Source: Arenicola marina (Eukaryota; Annelida; Polychaeta; Arenicolidae). From it: a stretch of 64,000 nucleotides of DNA. The notes below the pieces were generated by a model. The model searched no databases, had not been told where the DNA came from, and saw only the letters and a list, made by a program, of their open reading frames with translations. Positions 11,360 to 22,160 of this stretch are shown here, one piece after another. Made by a program: the position numbers and the translations under genes. Location: contig OZ025260.1 in NCBI GenBank assembly GCA_964019135.1, positions 22,934,254 through 22,998,253 on the forward strand. The letters run 5' to 3'. Position 1 is the stretch's first letter. Each line of letters begins with the position of its first letter.

Positions 11360-12500
11360 AGAAGGTCCCCATGGACTGAGGTACGATAGCGTGCCACACG
11401 TCATGGAATGATGGCAGCAGACAACAAACGCCAACAGCAGTATTGTCGACAATATGTGGCCCATATGTCCATCCGGAATAGGCAAATATTGTGCTGCCAT
11501 GAAATACAGCTTAGGTAAAGCCTGCAGCAAAAGATTTCGGGGTACTTCTGTGTCGTCTTACCGGCCATGGGACCTGCCGAAAAAGGTTACCCTCACGCCC
11601 CCCGACCCCCCCCCCCCTCGTTCACTCGGCAATTATATCACGGATCCAGGCATGGGCGCCCCCCTCCCTTTCCCCACCCCCATCGCGGACACGGTTTCCA
11701 GAACACCTCTTCCCAGCACCCGCCCCTGCCTCACTTCCCACCCCCACCACCAAACCCGTCAAGGTCGTGGATGTCCTTCAGCGCTCCTTATATGACCTTC
11801 AAACACCTCTTCTTCAGAATTAAACAAACAAGGTTAAGCCTTCACCCTGGCGGACTCGGGGCAAACCTTCTGCCCGGCCAAGCCACCCCTCCACCCCCAT
11901 CACGACCCTTCTTCCCCTCCCCCACCCCACGCACAACACACTGACCCTTCTTTCCCTCCCCCACCACCACCGCCTGTCCCAACCCTGTTCAGGTCTCTGC
12001 CACGTATTCCTAAAAGACCTGTCGCCGAAGGGCTCTCAAGAGGGCCTCCACCCCCCCCCCCCACCCACACGTCTCAAAATCTCTGAAACGCGACCACGCG
12101 ACCCAGGAATGTCGCCATATCCCTGCGGACTTCGCCGAACTGTGCTTTTCCTTCTCCGTCCCCCCCCCCCCCCCCGACAACCCCCCACCTTCCCCGTATA
12201 CCCCATCCACCCCCACCCCCCTTCCAGCCTGACAGTCACGCCATTCCCGCGACAACTTCCTGATCAATAGCGCCTGGCGGCAACACCACGCAACACACAA
12301 TACCCACACCCCCAACGCCCGCCCCCCCCCCCTCCCCCCCAAAAAAAAAATTATGAATGTGGCTGGTGCGTACGAATTAATGAGTGTCCGAAAGGCGAGG
12401 GCAGTGAACTAATGCAAAAAAGCCCGTTGCGAAGAGGGCAAAGTGTCCGAAAACAGAGGGCAGAAAACTGGGTACCCAGCGGCAAACTGGGCCAAAATCA
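11360..12500. other. No supported gene; C-rich low complexity
   Basis: C-rich runs (for example 12160-12175) dominate 11580-12340. Proline-rich translations follow from composition. No exon borders are convincing. Confidence 0.4.
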
Positions 12501-12504
12501 AATC

Positions 12505-12618
12505 TCAAGCCGGAACAATGGAATGAGGATGGACGTAACTTGCCCCAGACGCACGGCACGAACACATGACCTGTTGATCTGCGACGCATTCCGCTGACCA
12601 ACTGGTTAAAGAAGCTTA
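12505..12618 (-). mobile_element. tRNA-derived SINE head (SINE-B-like), diverged
   Basis: On the minus strand an A-box-like CCAGTTGGTCAGCG and a B-box-like TGTTCGTGCC are separated by GCAGATCAACAGGTC, the same anticodon-to-variable region seen in the 60 kb SINE-B (GCAGATCAATAGGTC). The body after the head is too diverged to follow with confidence. Confidence 0.45.
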
Positions 12619-12959
12619 GCTGCATCACCTTCGCGTAAATATGGCAAAGCCAAGTCAGATATCGATTCAGGATCGCCCCCACCCCCCGCCCCCTCCCGCC
12701 AAAAAAAATACGAAGAAATAATCTCGCGTTCAGCAACAAACAATATATGTACGTGAGACCGGTCACTAATCTTTCGGAACACGGGGGTTGCGATTGCAGC
12801 TTTTAGCACCCATACATGATTTTGAGGGAACAAGCCGTAAGTTATACGGCGACCGGTACAAGATATATGGCCTAGATGCCAGAAATAATCGTAACAGTTT
12901 CATGATATAACGGGATGTGACATACGAAGTGTCTCCCACCACAACATGTAGCGGCTGGT

Positions 12960-13060
12960 GGGGCGGAGGGCGTGGCGGCGAGAGGGAGAGAAGGGAGTGG
13001 TTGTGGAGAGGTGGGGGAAGGGGGGGGGGGGGGGGGGGGGGTTGCATGTGATAACAGTCA
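12960..13060. repeat. G-rich tract with a run of 22 G
   Basis: The longest homopolymer in the window (13020-13041) ends a purine-rich stretch (GAGAGGGAGAGAAGGG). Runs of this length are prone to both replication slippage and sequencing error. Confidence 0.85.
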
Positions 13061-13505
13061 ACATGGACTCTTTTCATGGCAGAGTAACACACACCCGGGG
13101 TAAGCCAATCAAAGGCGCAACTCAATCGCCGCACAAATCATCGGCGTTTCGGTCGGTTCACTTTTTATCGACCCTTCCGCGAAAGGATTTTTATTACGCT
13201 CGCTACAAGTGATACCAAATAAGGACTGTCAATAAGGTGGAAACGGCCCCAATTGGCCCTGAATCCCCCCTTTTCGACCCAGCCAGGCCCTCCAACTCCC
13301 CTATTTCTTGCCCTCACGCACGCGAATTCATACAGTGGAAGGTCACCGACGCGCGTTCGGCGGGTTTCGCGGTGTGGCCGTGACGGTATTAGTACCATCA
13401 GGCATCGACTTACGTCATCAAAGCGCGTGTCAGTTGAAAATCAAAAAATCATAAGTTGACGAAAGGAAACGTGATAGAACACGTAAAGACAGCCAATGAA
13501 ATGAT

Positions 13506-13570
13506 TGTTGTTTTAGGCCAGTTTGGTGCATACGGGGGCTAAATTTCGCCAAAAAGCCTTGACGAAAGAT
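13506..13570 (-). mobile_element. SINE-B 3' remnant
   Basis: TTGTTTTAGGCCAGTTTGGTGC followed within 20 bases by GGGGCTAAATT and GCCAAAAAGCC aligns with the SINE-B 3' region near 60360-60410. The tRNA-like head is absent or unrecognisable. Confidence 0.35.
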
Positions 13571-14084
13571 ACAGCTAGCATCGTTGAACCATGTGAAGAG
13601 AGCATTGTCCATGGAGGCATGTTCTGTATCTTTGGTGACAGCCAGTCACATGTCTTTTTTGCCGAAGATAGCGCTAACCGTAGACCTGCCGAAAGTAAGC
13701 CCCCACACACCAGTGAAATGGACGCTCGAGTTTTTAATGAGTGCTCATTCTTGTAGAGGCAGATCTCGCGTGTCGCGTGTTGACGGTACAAAGAGAAATG
13801 TGTCATGACATGTGTTATCCAACTTATAACTTCAAAAGACCCTTTTATTGTTTAATGATTACAACCTGAAAGCTCTTTGATATCTGTAAACAAAGACATC
13901 ACACCTTCAGGTGTCGACGCTTAAAAGCAATAACCATCAGTGTTAATCCTTTGTGTGTTAAGAGTCCACCGGCCACTTATCACAACAACAAAATGGAGCG
14001 AAATCCAAATAAACACGGCGCGGCTTCACGGCCAATTGGTCTGATAAACGAGAGAAATAGGCACTTTGGTTGCAGAAAAGCCGT

Positions 14085-14205
14085 GTCGGTGTCGGAAAGC
14101 GAATGTCGGATTAACGGGGGAAATTAGCATTGTGAAACCCGTTAACAGGTTGAACTGTGTCGGATAGCGGGGTTTCCGGATTAGCGGGTGTCGGGGTCTG
14201 ACTAT
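14085..14205 (-). mobile_element. Possible pogo/Tigger-like DNA transposon end
   Basis: On the minus strand the sequence begins AGTCAGACCCCGACACCC and then has spaced repeats CGCTAATCCGGA, CGCTATCCGACAC and CGTTAATCCGACA. Termini of pogo/Tigger elements characteristically begin CAGT.. and carry such repeated TAATCCG-type transposase-binding motifs. Only one end is visible and no transposase is present, so at most this is a non-autonomous remnant. Confidence 0.35.
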
Positions 14206-14811
14206 TCATTCGTATACACCAAAGAAATGAGAGTTTTCATACATAAGGAATACCAACACGACAAGCTTAATGCACGGCAGATGCCTCTCATAACAACAGG
14301 AGTATGGGGATAGTGTCTGCCCACCCGAATCCACTCATGCAGATTCAAACGGCGGGGATGCGAACCTAGAAATACCGGAATGAATTCTGCGTTTTATGGC
14401 ACTTTCGGGTACACATGAGCCTCGTCGGTTCTTACGCTGGTTGGGGAGAGCACGAATGGTAAGATCTGGTTGTAAGCTTGTCTTCAACACCTGATGGCAT
14501 CTGCATGTTAACTTTCACTGCATTTCGTCCCCTGGGGGACAGCGGCAAGCATGGCAAAGTGGCCGGACATAGTGACCCGAGCACTGGGCCAACAATGGGG
14601 TGGAAGGGGGGTGTAAATAAATAAGGGGACACACTAGTGGACCATCCATCCATCCAACAGACCGGATGGGCGGGGAGGAGACACGAGCGGGCGCCCCACC
14701 CCCACGGGGGTGGTCAGGCAAAGGGCCCTGGAGACACACACCGCACCCTCCCCCCCCCGCCCCCCGTCCTTCATGCAGACGGGACCCTCGCTGGGGGCGA
14801 AAACCCCTTAC
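14206..14811. other. No supported gene
   Basis: Unique sequence at 14210-14560, then a C-rich stretch. If the candidate exon at 14812-14953 is real, 14560-14811 would be its downstream intron. Confidence 0.35.
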
Positions 14812-14953
14812 CATTAAGCATATCCTCGTACTCGTGCAGCGGGTTGGTCTGGAGCGTCCAGCTGCGCTCCCAGCGGTGCAGCCGGCGGTAGAGCGTGCCG
14901 TTCCAGAACATGTTGAGGTTGAGGAACTTCTTGAGCACTTGGCGCTGGTGCTT
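14812..14953 (-). CDS. Candidate internal exon, unidentified protein
   Basis: The minus strand reads without stops from about 14953 down to a good splice donor, AATG|GTAAGG (intron from 14811). The peptide contains QVLKKFLNLNMFWNGTLYRR and LHRWERSWTLQTNPLHEYED, with mixed composition quite unlike the Arg/Ala/Pro-rich translations of the opposite strand and other frames. Upstream the same frame runs on as Val-rich sequence produced by a CGT-repeat, so the real exon start is unclear; no strong acceptor is visible. The third codon positions are mostly C or G, which could reflect coding bias in a CpG-dense patch. I do not recognise the family. A chance open frame remains possible. Confidence 0.3.
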
Positions 14954-15560
14954 GCCCGCCGGAACAGCGACGGCGGCAGCGTGGTGGACGCGCGCAGGAA
15001 GACTGGAGACGACGTCGCCGACGACGCGCCCGACGACGGCGACGTCGACGCTGATGACAGTGACGCACACGCCGTGGCGTTGGGCAGCGTCCAGGCGGCG
15101 GGCAGACTCCGTGGTCGGGGCGGGCGGCGGCCGACTCCGAGTAGTCCTTAAAGTCATTTCTGGCCACTGCTCAAGGCCTACTTTAAAGTGGGCGGTTGCG
15201 GTAGCGGCGGCGGCAGTGGCGGTGGCGGCGGGGGGTAGCGGCGGCAGGGGGTGGGGTTGGAGTTGGGGTCGGGGTCTGGTTGGTGGCGGGCAGTATGTGG
15301 GGTAGGGGGTGACGGGTGGCGTCACGGTAGTGGCGGTGGTGGTGTCGGGGGATGGGGCAGGGCTTTGAGGGTGGGGGGTGGGGGTGGGGGTGGGGGTGGG
15401 TGAGCGGCGACCCCGGTGGGGAGGAGCAGTAGGGGACCCCCTCCCGCTCCCGTCCCCGCTCCCACTGCCGGCCCCCGTCCCCCGGGCGGTGGGCAGTGGC
15501 AGAGAGCCCTGTCTGGGCCGCCACTGGCCAGTGGGGCTCGCCGTGTAGTTTTTGCTTCTC
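14954..15560. other. CpG-dense patch grading into G-rich simple sequence
   Basis: 14880-15130 is very rich in CG dinucleotides (GACGTCGCCGACGACG-type sequence). 15190-15410 is GGTGGCGGTGG/GGGGTGGGGGTGG simple sequence. A CpG island next to a candidate exon is suggestive but not proof of a gene. Confidence 0.5.
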
Positions 15561-15575
15561 CAGCCTTGTGGACAG

Positions 15576-15680
15576 ATACAGAGAGAGAGAGAGAGAGGAA
15601 GAAACCAGACCTCTCAGACCTCCCAGACCTCCTAGATCACTCAGACCTTCTAGATTCTCAGACCTCTCAGACGGTTACCA
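15576..15680. repeat. (GA)n followed by degenerate CTCAGACCTC repeats
   Basis: A (GA)8-type microsatellite is followed by about seven imperfect 9-11 bp repeats of CAGACCTCCTAGA type. Confidence 0.7.
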
Positions 15681-17740
15681 TCCACTTCTCATCCATTCAC
15701 CATCCTACCGCCGCCGTCGACCACAACGCCGACGACGTGTGGTGTTAGACCGATAAATTGGCCCTCGAGTCTGTGTGGTTCCCGCTCAGTATAAATCACA
15801 CAAACAACCACGTGCTCCGTAGACGCGTCCTGAGGCACATATCCATGCGGTGCTCAAAAGCAGTCCGCAGCAAATCGTCCACAGGCTCGCGGTAAGCGTA
15901 ACAACAATCCTGCAACAGCGTCTTTTCCTTGCTGCAGCCGTGGCCCCCCAACAAAAAATAATACCCACAGAGAGACAAGACGTAAAATCACTTCAACTCC
16001 CCCTTCCCCAAGGAGGTCCGGATTGTCGCGCGCAGCAGTCCCGCAGAAATCTTAAAGCAGTCCCGCAGAAATCCGATGGCAGTCCCTCAGCCCGATCCAC
16101 ACCGGGTCAGGCCGCGGGGCGGGGTTTAACATGCAACTCCCGTGTCCTGTTTACTCTGAATTATGAGCCAATCAAATAAGAAGTAGTTTTCTGCTATTCA
16201 TGCCGCCATCTCGCCGGCCGCGGGTCGGTCTGATTCAATTCCTACTCTCTCCAATTGGCCGGAGCGAGTCCGATGACTGGGGAGAGGGGAGTAGTGAGGG
16301 GTGGAGGTACTAAGAGGTGGATAGGTAGAGGGAGGGGAGGGGGGGATTCATATCTTCTGTCGGTTCATCTTCACCCATCAGAGTCGAGATGGTGACACAT
16401 TCCTCGGGGGTGGGGGGGGGGGCGAGACGGGGGTGGGGGTGATTGGGGCCAGGGTCGGCGGCTGCTCGGGGAGGGAGGAGGGGGGGGGGTGGGAGGGGGG
16501 GAGGGGTAGCACGGCCCTAGAAGTCGCTAGGATGAGTAGGGCGCATCCACTGCAAAATAGTATTCCGTCTTATTAGTCGCGTTTTACGACAACGCGGTGG
16601 GTTCATATCTATATCAGCCTGCGCGCTGCTACCGACCGACCACCCATCGTCACGACGTATGATCCCGACTGGAGAGGTCCCCTCGTCTCCTCTTCTCTCC
16701 ACTTTTTCTCCTTTTTTTATAATACTGTTATTATTCTCGTCAAGTCTATATTTGTCCGATTCACAAACCGGAATCAAATCACACACGTCCGCTGACATTA
16801 ACAACGGCGATGCGTCGTAAATCCGTGCTTTAGTCCACTCCGATGGCGACCGAGTCCCCAGAAATCTATCCGCATTTTAGTGACGTCCCCGGACATGGTC
16901 CTCGGGTCAGGCCGATAGCAGAGAACTTGGACGGACGCAGACGAGACAAAAAAAATCACGCTGGTAGAATCCTACAACACGCCCGAGCGAAAATAGGTGA
17001 AATAGGTGGGTATCCAATGAAGTCATCAACTGGATGAAAACGTCTAAAAGTTTCCCCCCGGCAAGTTGCTAGACACGGAGTTAAATCTCAATAGCGCCAA
17101 TGCCAGATAAGCCGTCATCCATTTATCTCAGTGGCAGGCCGTATCTCGTAAGTGTTCCTCGGGAGGGGAAAGGCTACTGTTTTCCCCGCTCAGGTTTTGC
17201 CTAGATATATTGGCCCCCCATCTGAGGGAGAGAGCGAGACAGAGCGAGAGAGCCTGCGGCGTGGGCCTGTCGCGGTGGTGGCGGTGGTGGCGGTGGTGGT
17301 GGCGGTGGCGGTGGCGGTGACGGCGACTTGCCCCGGCCCATGCCAACCCAGTCCGGCTCCCAGTCAAGCCCTGCCCAGAGCTGGCCAGATAGCGGGGTGG
17401 CCCGACAGGGAGGGTATACATACGAGGCGGGAAGGCTGGATGGGGAGGTGGGAGGGCCTTAGTGAAGGGGATGGGGAGACGCCGGGACCCAGGGAAGGGG
17501 GCGATGCAATCAAGGGAAGGAGTCGACAAACCCTGGAGCTACCATGACGGCTAGGCGGAGAGCCCGCCCGGCAGCCCGCCCGGCACCTAGCCCGGCACCC
17601 CGCCCCGGCACCCCGCCCGGCACCTAGCCCGGGACCCCGCACTGGGCTTACACCATTGGCTGCGGCCGCCTGAGCTTAGAGACCCGCGACCCGGGACATG
17701 GTGCTGGGTACTGAAGGCTGGCGCTGGTAGCCTATGGCTC
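15681..17740. other. No supported gene
   Basis: Mostly unique. 16255-16510 is G-rich low complexity and 17265-17325 is a (GGTGGC)n-like stretch. A 14-base match to the SINE-B 3' end (TGCTTTAGTCCACT near 16827) is too short to call. Confidence 0.4.
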
Positions 17741-17771
17741 GGGATGAGGATGCCCCGTCGCCGCGCCACCG

Positions 17772-17805
<34 letters not shown>

Positions 17806-18299
17806 TGGCCGTGGGACACCGATGGCCCCGGTACACGTCCTGCCTGCAGATCATGGGGTCCTCTTGTCCGCGTTATACAACCCACAATACATCCCAGCTG
17901 TTAGACCAGCGGGCCGTGACGGCCATGACAGCAGTGACGGCCATGCCAGCAGTGACGGCCATGCCAGCGGTGGCGGCCATGACAGCAGTGACGGCCATGC
18001 TATCACCACAGGCACCACAGACTGCATCTCCCGATCCTCTTGAAAACTATCTGTTACCCCCTCCCCCCCCCCCCCCATCCTCCGCGGTCGGGCCAGAAGG
18101 GCAGCATAAGACTTGTCCACCAAACCCCCACCAAATCCCCTGTCGCATCTCCAACCGCTCGGGACTCACGCCCTGGGTTATATTTATCAGAGAGATCACA
18201 GGCGTGGGAGGCGTGGGAGGCGTGGGAGGCGTGGAAGGCGTAAGGGGGGGGGCGGGTAGGCCTGTAGCGGTGGCAAGCTGTACTGGGTTTCTCCCGTAA
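17741..18299 (+). CDS. Low-confidence coding frame: poly-Gln, 6-residue repeat, poly-Pro
   Basis: One plus-strand frame stays open for about 185 codons. It holds a run of about 11 Gln encoded by CAG with one CAA interruption (17772-17806), then LAVGHRWPRYTSCLQIMGSS, then a hexapeptide repeat AVTAMT/AVTAMP from an 18-bp DNA repeat (17913-18001), then PLENYLLPPPPPPP. Poly-Gln next to short degenerate repeats is common in transcription-related proteins. All three frames of the CAG run are open, however, and no splice sites or domain support it. It may simply be two microsatellites in a fortuitous frame. Confidence 0.15.
17772..17806. repeat. (CAG)n with one CAA interruption
   Basis: About 11 triplets. 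CAA interruptions stabilise CAG runs, and selection to keep Gln is one known cause of such synonymous interruption. Confidence 0.9.
17913..18001. repeat. 18-bp minisatellite, about five copies
   Basis: The unit GTGACGGCCATGACAGCA varies at a few positions (ATGCCAGCA, GTGGCGGCC). The length is a multiple of three, so all frames stay open. Confidence 0.85.
18203..18240. repeat. 9-bp repeat GCGTGGGAG, four copies
   Basis: Four tandem copies, the last with a G-to-A change, followed by a G run. Confidence 0.85.
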
Positions 18300-18378
18300 A
18301 GGTCACATCGTAAAAAGGAAGGACACGGCGTCATGAGCCAGCATAGCCCATGTATTACACAAGCATAGCTTTTATCGC

Positions 18379-18438
18379 AATAACCGATTTCGCTGACCCT
18401 AACGCACTCAAATTCCATTACAGGTGTAAATCGGTTAT
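18379..18438. repeat. Short inverted repeat (11-bp arms)
   Basis: ATAACCGATTT at 18380-18390 is mirrored by AAATCGGTTAT at 18428-18438, with a 37-base loop. It could form a stem-loop. No other feature is attached to it. Confidence 0.5.
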
Positions 18439-18439
18439 A

Positions 18440-20990
18440 GTTTATTGATTTTAAGTAGGGAAGTTGCAGTGGAGAAAGTCCCAAAGCGTCGCCGACGGAT
18501 CATTCAATTCTTCACCTTTTTGGTTTGCATTGGAAACCACCGGGAATCAAACCTACGACAGTCGATAGATCAAGCTGATTCGCTGACAAGGGACAGGGGG
18601 ACATGGATGGACTGTCTAAATCCAGAGTCGGCCTTGAATGTCTGAGATGGGGCGATAGACTAAGGCCCCGACCCACACACACACACAGATAGCGACATGC
18701 CAAGGTGGTCTCAGACCCACCAGGGAGACGGGGCAACCCTCTACTTATTGGGGGCTACGAACCCGAACAGAAACATATCCACAGGGGCCCCACGCCCCAC
18801 CCTCTATTCTTCCCCATCCTGTAACCCTCAGACCCCCCCCCCCACCGTCCTCTTCCCTATCCCCCCCCCCCCCGGCCGCCCCCTCAATTCGCTACATCCT
18901 TATCTCCTCACCCATCATGGCCTGTCAAGTATATTCACACCCAGCTTCACTCAGAGCCTCGACTTGGGCCCACATACACATGACAAGCCCTCCTCTCCAA
19001 TGCAGCAATCCAGTCAGGGCAAGATGCTATCATCACCCCGCCCCAGCCGCCGGGCCCCGACAAACTTCCCGTGGGGGTCAGCCCTCGGCTGGGTGGCATG
19101 GCATCAGGGTTCGCCCCGAGCCGCCGAGGGAAGGGGGTGTTGACCATGTATCTGTCCGACATCTCGGTCGACATGCCGACCCAGGACGCCGTGATAAGCG
19201 GACCCCGAGGATGGTGCCGTGACCAGGATGGTGCCGTGACCAGGATGGTGCCGGGACCAGGATCGACCGGCGCGCGTCGTAATCTAGGCTGCAGAACAGC
19301 TGATCCCAACACAACTTCAATAATAAGCCAGTAGAATTGAACAGATTTACGTTCCGATAAGCGATGCCCATATATAGAGCGACTCGCTTCAGTCGACCTT
19401 TATGTGCTAAGATTCACAACTAAGGTTGCCGGAGGAGGATGGAAGGGGCGGAGAAAACAGAAAAAAAGCCACAGAAGAGTTCCAACAACACATGGGTTCA
19501 TTCCGTTTTATGGTTGAACAATAGATTACTGCAGTAAATGTGAATGTTTCAATACGTAACTCCTAATAATTATAACCACGAGGAAAGTGCCCGTGAAGCT
19601 TGTCTGCATCAATAAATGTTCCTTCGGCGAATGGATTACGACCGTGAGGCTGATTCTCGGGAAGAAGCAAGTCCACCAGCGACTCGAGCTCCTAACGAGC
19701 CGCATTTATCGCAGACACAGGGCCGCTTAATCAATTAGACACTAGGTGCCGCTTTGATAGGGGTTCGTTACTATCAATAGCCACTTCGGACACGCTGTTG
19801 CGTAAGCCAAAGCCAAGGAATGAAGCAGTGTTAACGATCAGCGTTTGGTACACGTGCACTAAACCGGGATGCTCACAGACCATGGTATCAGGAGCAGAAT
19901 TCAACCAGATGAAGGGGGGTGTTAAGCGACTTAAGCAGTTTGCTATCCAGTAGGTTATTCTGATAGCCACGTTGCTTACGTGATAACGTTACGTGAACGT
20001 AGGTGTAGAGGGGCACGGTAGAGGGGAGGGGGGTATATCTGATGTACGTATTGTGGGTGGGTGGGTGGGTGTGTGGGTTAGCCGGGGTGGGTGGGTGTGT
20101 ATGTGATATAACAGGCGTGGGTGAGAGGTAGGGTGTTCGGCTTAGGAGCGCCACGTCCACGTCCGGGTTCCAAGCTGTTCTGGTCGTAACATTAGGCCGA
20201 CGTTCTAGGCTCTATACCAATCCCGCCACCATCCCCATCCAGACGTCTCGGCCCGCTCAGTGGACAGGGTTCATCGACATCCTGCGACATCGATCGGTTA
20301 GTTCGACTTGTATGGCGGGAAACCTATCCCGCAGAGGTGTCCGACTCAGGTGAGAAAATGTGACTCCCGTCTAACACAAGCCGCAGTGGTCTGGCCTATG
20401 TCTTGCATATCCTAGGACATCTAACAGTGATGGAAACAGTAATAATAATTATAATAATGACTAAGAGCCACACCTACACTTCCCCCCCCCCCACTCCCGG
20501 CCCTTCACCTATACCGCATAACGACCATCAGACCAAGGACACCCCCCCCCCCCACTCACCTTCGCCTTCCCCGACTCTTCCACTTCTCCAATCACCGCCC
20601 GCACAATACCGCAGCCAGACATATCGTAAACGACGCATGACGAATGACCAGTGGCTCCCTCTGGCGATGGCGACGGAACACGCAGATCCTCGGAGGAGTG
20701 ACCTCCAAACTACGGTCAAGGACACAAATACGCAGTGTGCCGCGTGGAAACGAGTGGCTTTCTTGTGTACTACGTCATAGACACACTTGATAAAGTTCCT
20801 AAAGATTTATTAACACCAACGAGGTCGGACGATACATCCTTCAAAAGGGTAATTTCACCAAAAAATATACAAATATATAGAAAACGAGCTGAAGGAGCAG
20901 CTGTAAGGCCGCCCCCCCCCCCCCAATGTTGTCAAACTGGGTGATTTACCGCGACTTAGCAAGACCATAAAACAATGCACGGTCGATTTA
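18440..20990. other. No supported gene
   Basis: Largely unique sequence. Small items: a 17-bp repeat ACCAGGATGGTGCCGTG in three copies (19206-19262), a (GTGG)n-like stretch at 20045-20105, and several C runs. A B-box-like GGTTTGATTCCCGG on the minus strand near 18545 may be another SINE remnant. Confidence 0.4.
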
Positions 20991-20997
20991 ATTAGAG

Positions 20998-21134
20998 TGT
21001 AAAGCAGCTCTTGTGTCCATAGGCGTTAAACTGGATCAAGGAACCTTCACGGACAATGAAGAAGAAAGAAACGGATAAAACCGACCTCATCGCCGGAATT
21101 CTAACTCAGGACGTATTGATCTGCGATGTAGTGC
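20998..21134 (-). mobile_element. SINE-B, diverged copy
   Basis: Aligned segments in the right order are TTGTGTCCATAGGCGTTAAA, ATCAAGGAACCTTCACGG, AACGGATAAAACCGACC and GTATTGATCTGCGATGTAGTG. The last is the head region seen at 60 kb (ATTGATCTGCGGTCTAGTG). The end runs into a C run and the outermost head is lost. Confidence 0.6.
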
Positions 21135-21237
21135 CCCCCCCCCCTCCCCCTCCCCCTTACGATGACTGCCGAACATATTCATAATGCGAATGGGCTGCGA
21201 TTCACACAATAACTTTAATGTTATCTCATTAATCATG

Positions 21238-21257
21238 TGACGTCAATATGGCGGCGG
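21238..21257 (+). promoter_or_regulatory. Adjacent CRE palindrome and YY1-type motif
   Basis: TGACGTCA (21238-21245) is followed at once by AATATGGCGGCGG, a strong match to the YY1 core (ATGGCGGC). In animal promoters these two motifs are frequent near transcription starts. No exon follows that I can support. Confidence 0.3.
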
Positions 21258-21356
21258 TGGCGTATTCAGATTTATTTTCACGAGACGCTGAGTGGCTATA
21301 ACAAAAAAAAAGCGCTCGGAGTGGGAACGACCGCTGGGAGGTCACGTGGTGGTAAT

Positions 21357-21371
21357 GGCGCCACCTAGCGG
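21357..21371 (-). promoter_or_regulatory. CTCF-like core CCGCTAGGTGGCGCC
   Basis: An exact match to CCRSYAGRKGGC on the minus strand, about 110 bases from the CRE/YY1 pair. Of the sites found it is among the closest to both vertebrate and fly CTCF consensus forms. Confidence 0.45.
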
Positions 21372-22040
21372 TCTGTCAGCGCATAGCAGGCCGGAGAGTG
21401 ACACTGATGAATGGTCCCACGTGTCGCTGCCCCAGTGTTACCGACAGCTTCGTCGGAACCAGAGCCCAGAAATTATGCTGATTCAGCGATAAAGCTATAC
21501 CAAATCTCTCCCGCTGTATATGGGTGAGTTAACCCCCGCGTAAAAATTCCCGTAATACGTCTCTTTGCCAGCTCACTTATTCTCGCCTTCACAGACCAAT
21601 GCCTGAAAGACAAGTAAAGGGAGAGGAACAAAACCCTGGCGCAGGAAATGTAATAAATTCACTTCTACCTCGCTCACTCATTTTATTTGGCTCGTTAAGT
21701 ACGGACATAATGAAAGTAGATAATGTCATTTGGCCACGGACAGATGAGAGCGGCGTAATTAGGACAGCCAGAAAGAGGCTGCATTTCATCTCATCCGAGT
21801 ATTCTGCTTTTTTCTACTCTTACCGGGAAGCAATATGCAAATGAGTAGTTAAATGTTTTACGACAATGGAACAACGAGACATTCCCGCTGTAAGGAATTG
21901 CGTTGGCGATGTCCTTCCAAACTTACAGGACTGAGAGTACACCGAGATATCCACGCTGCCGTCTACTCATTGCTACATCACGCCCAACAGCAGTTAGAGA
22001 AGTGCGTGAATTGGGAGAAAGACAGAGAAGGCCAATCGGA
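21372..22040. other. No supported gene; unique sequence
   Basis: Low-repeat sequence leading into the minisatellite cluster. Short open frames lack exon-like borders. Confidence 0.4.
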
Positions 22041-22042
22041 GA

Positions 22043-22125
22043 AACCATGAGCCAGAGGCCATGAGACAGAGGCCATGAGACAGAGGCCATGAGCCAGAGG
22101 CCATGAGCCAGAGGCCATGAGAAAG
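22043..22125. repeat. 14-bp minisatellite (GAGGCCATGAGACA)
   Basis: About five and a half copies, with GAGACA and GAGCCA variants. It is separated from the next array by about 35 bases. Confidence 0.9.
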
Positions 22126-22160
22126 GGGAGAATGGGACGAACATAAAGAAACTCGGCATA

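Noticed and set aside
16815-16850. SINE-B 3' fragment
   Set aside because: Only a 14-base match (TGCTTTAGTCCACT).
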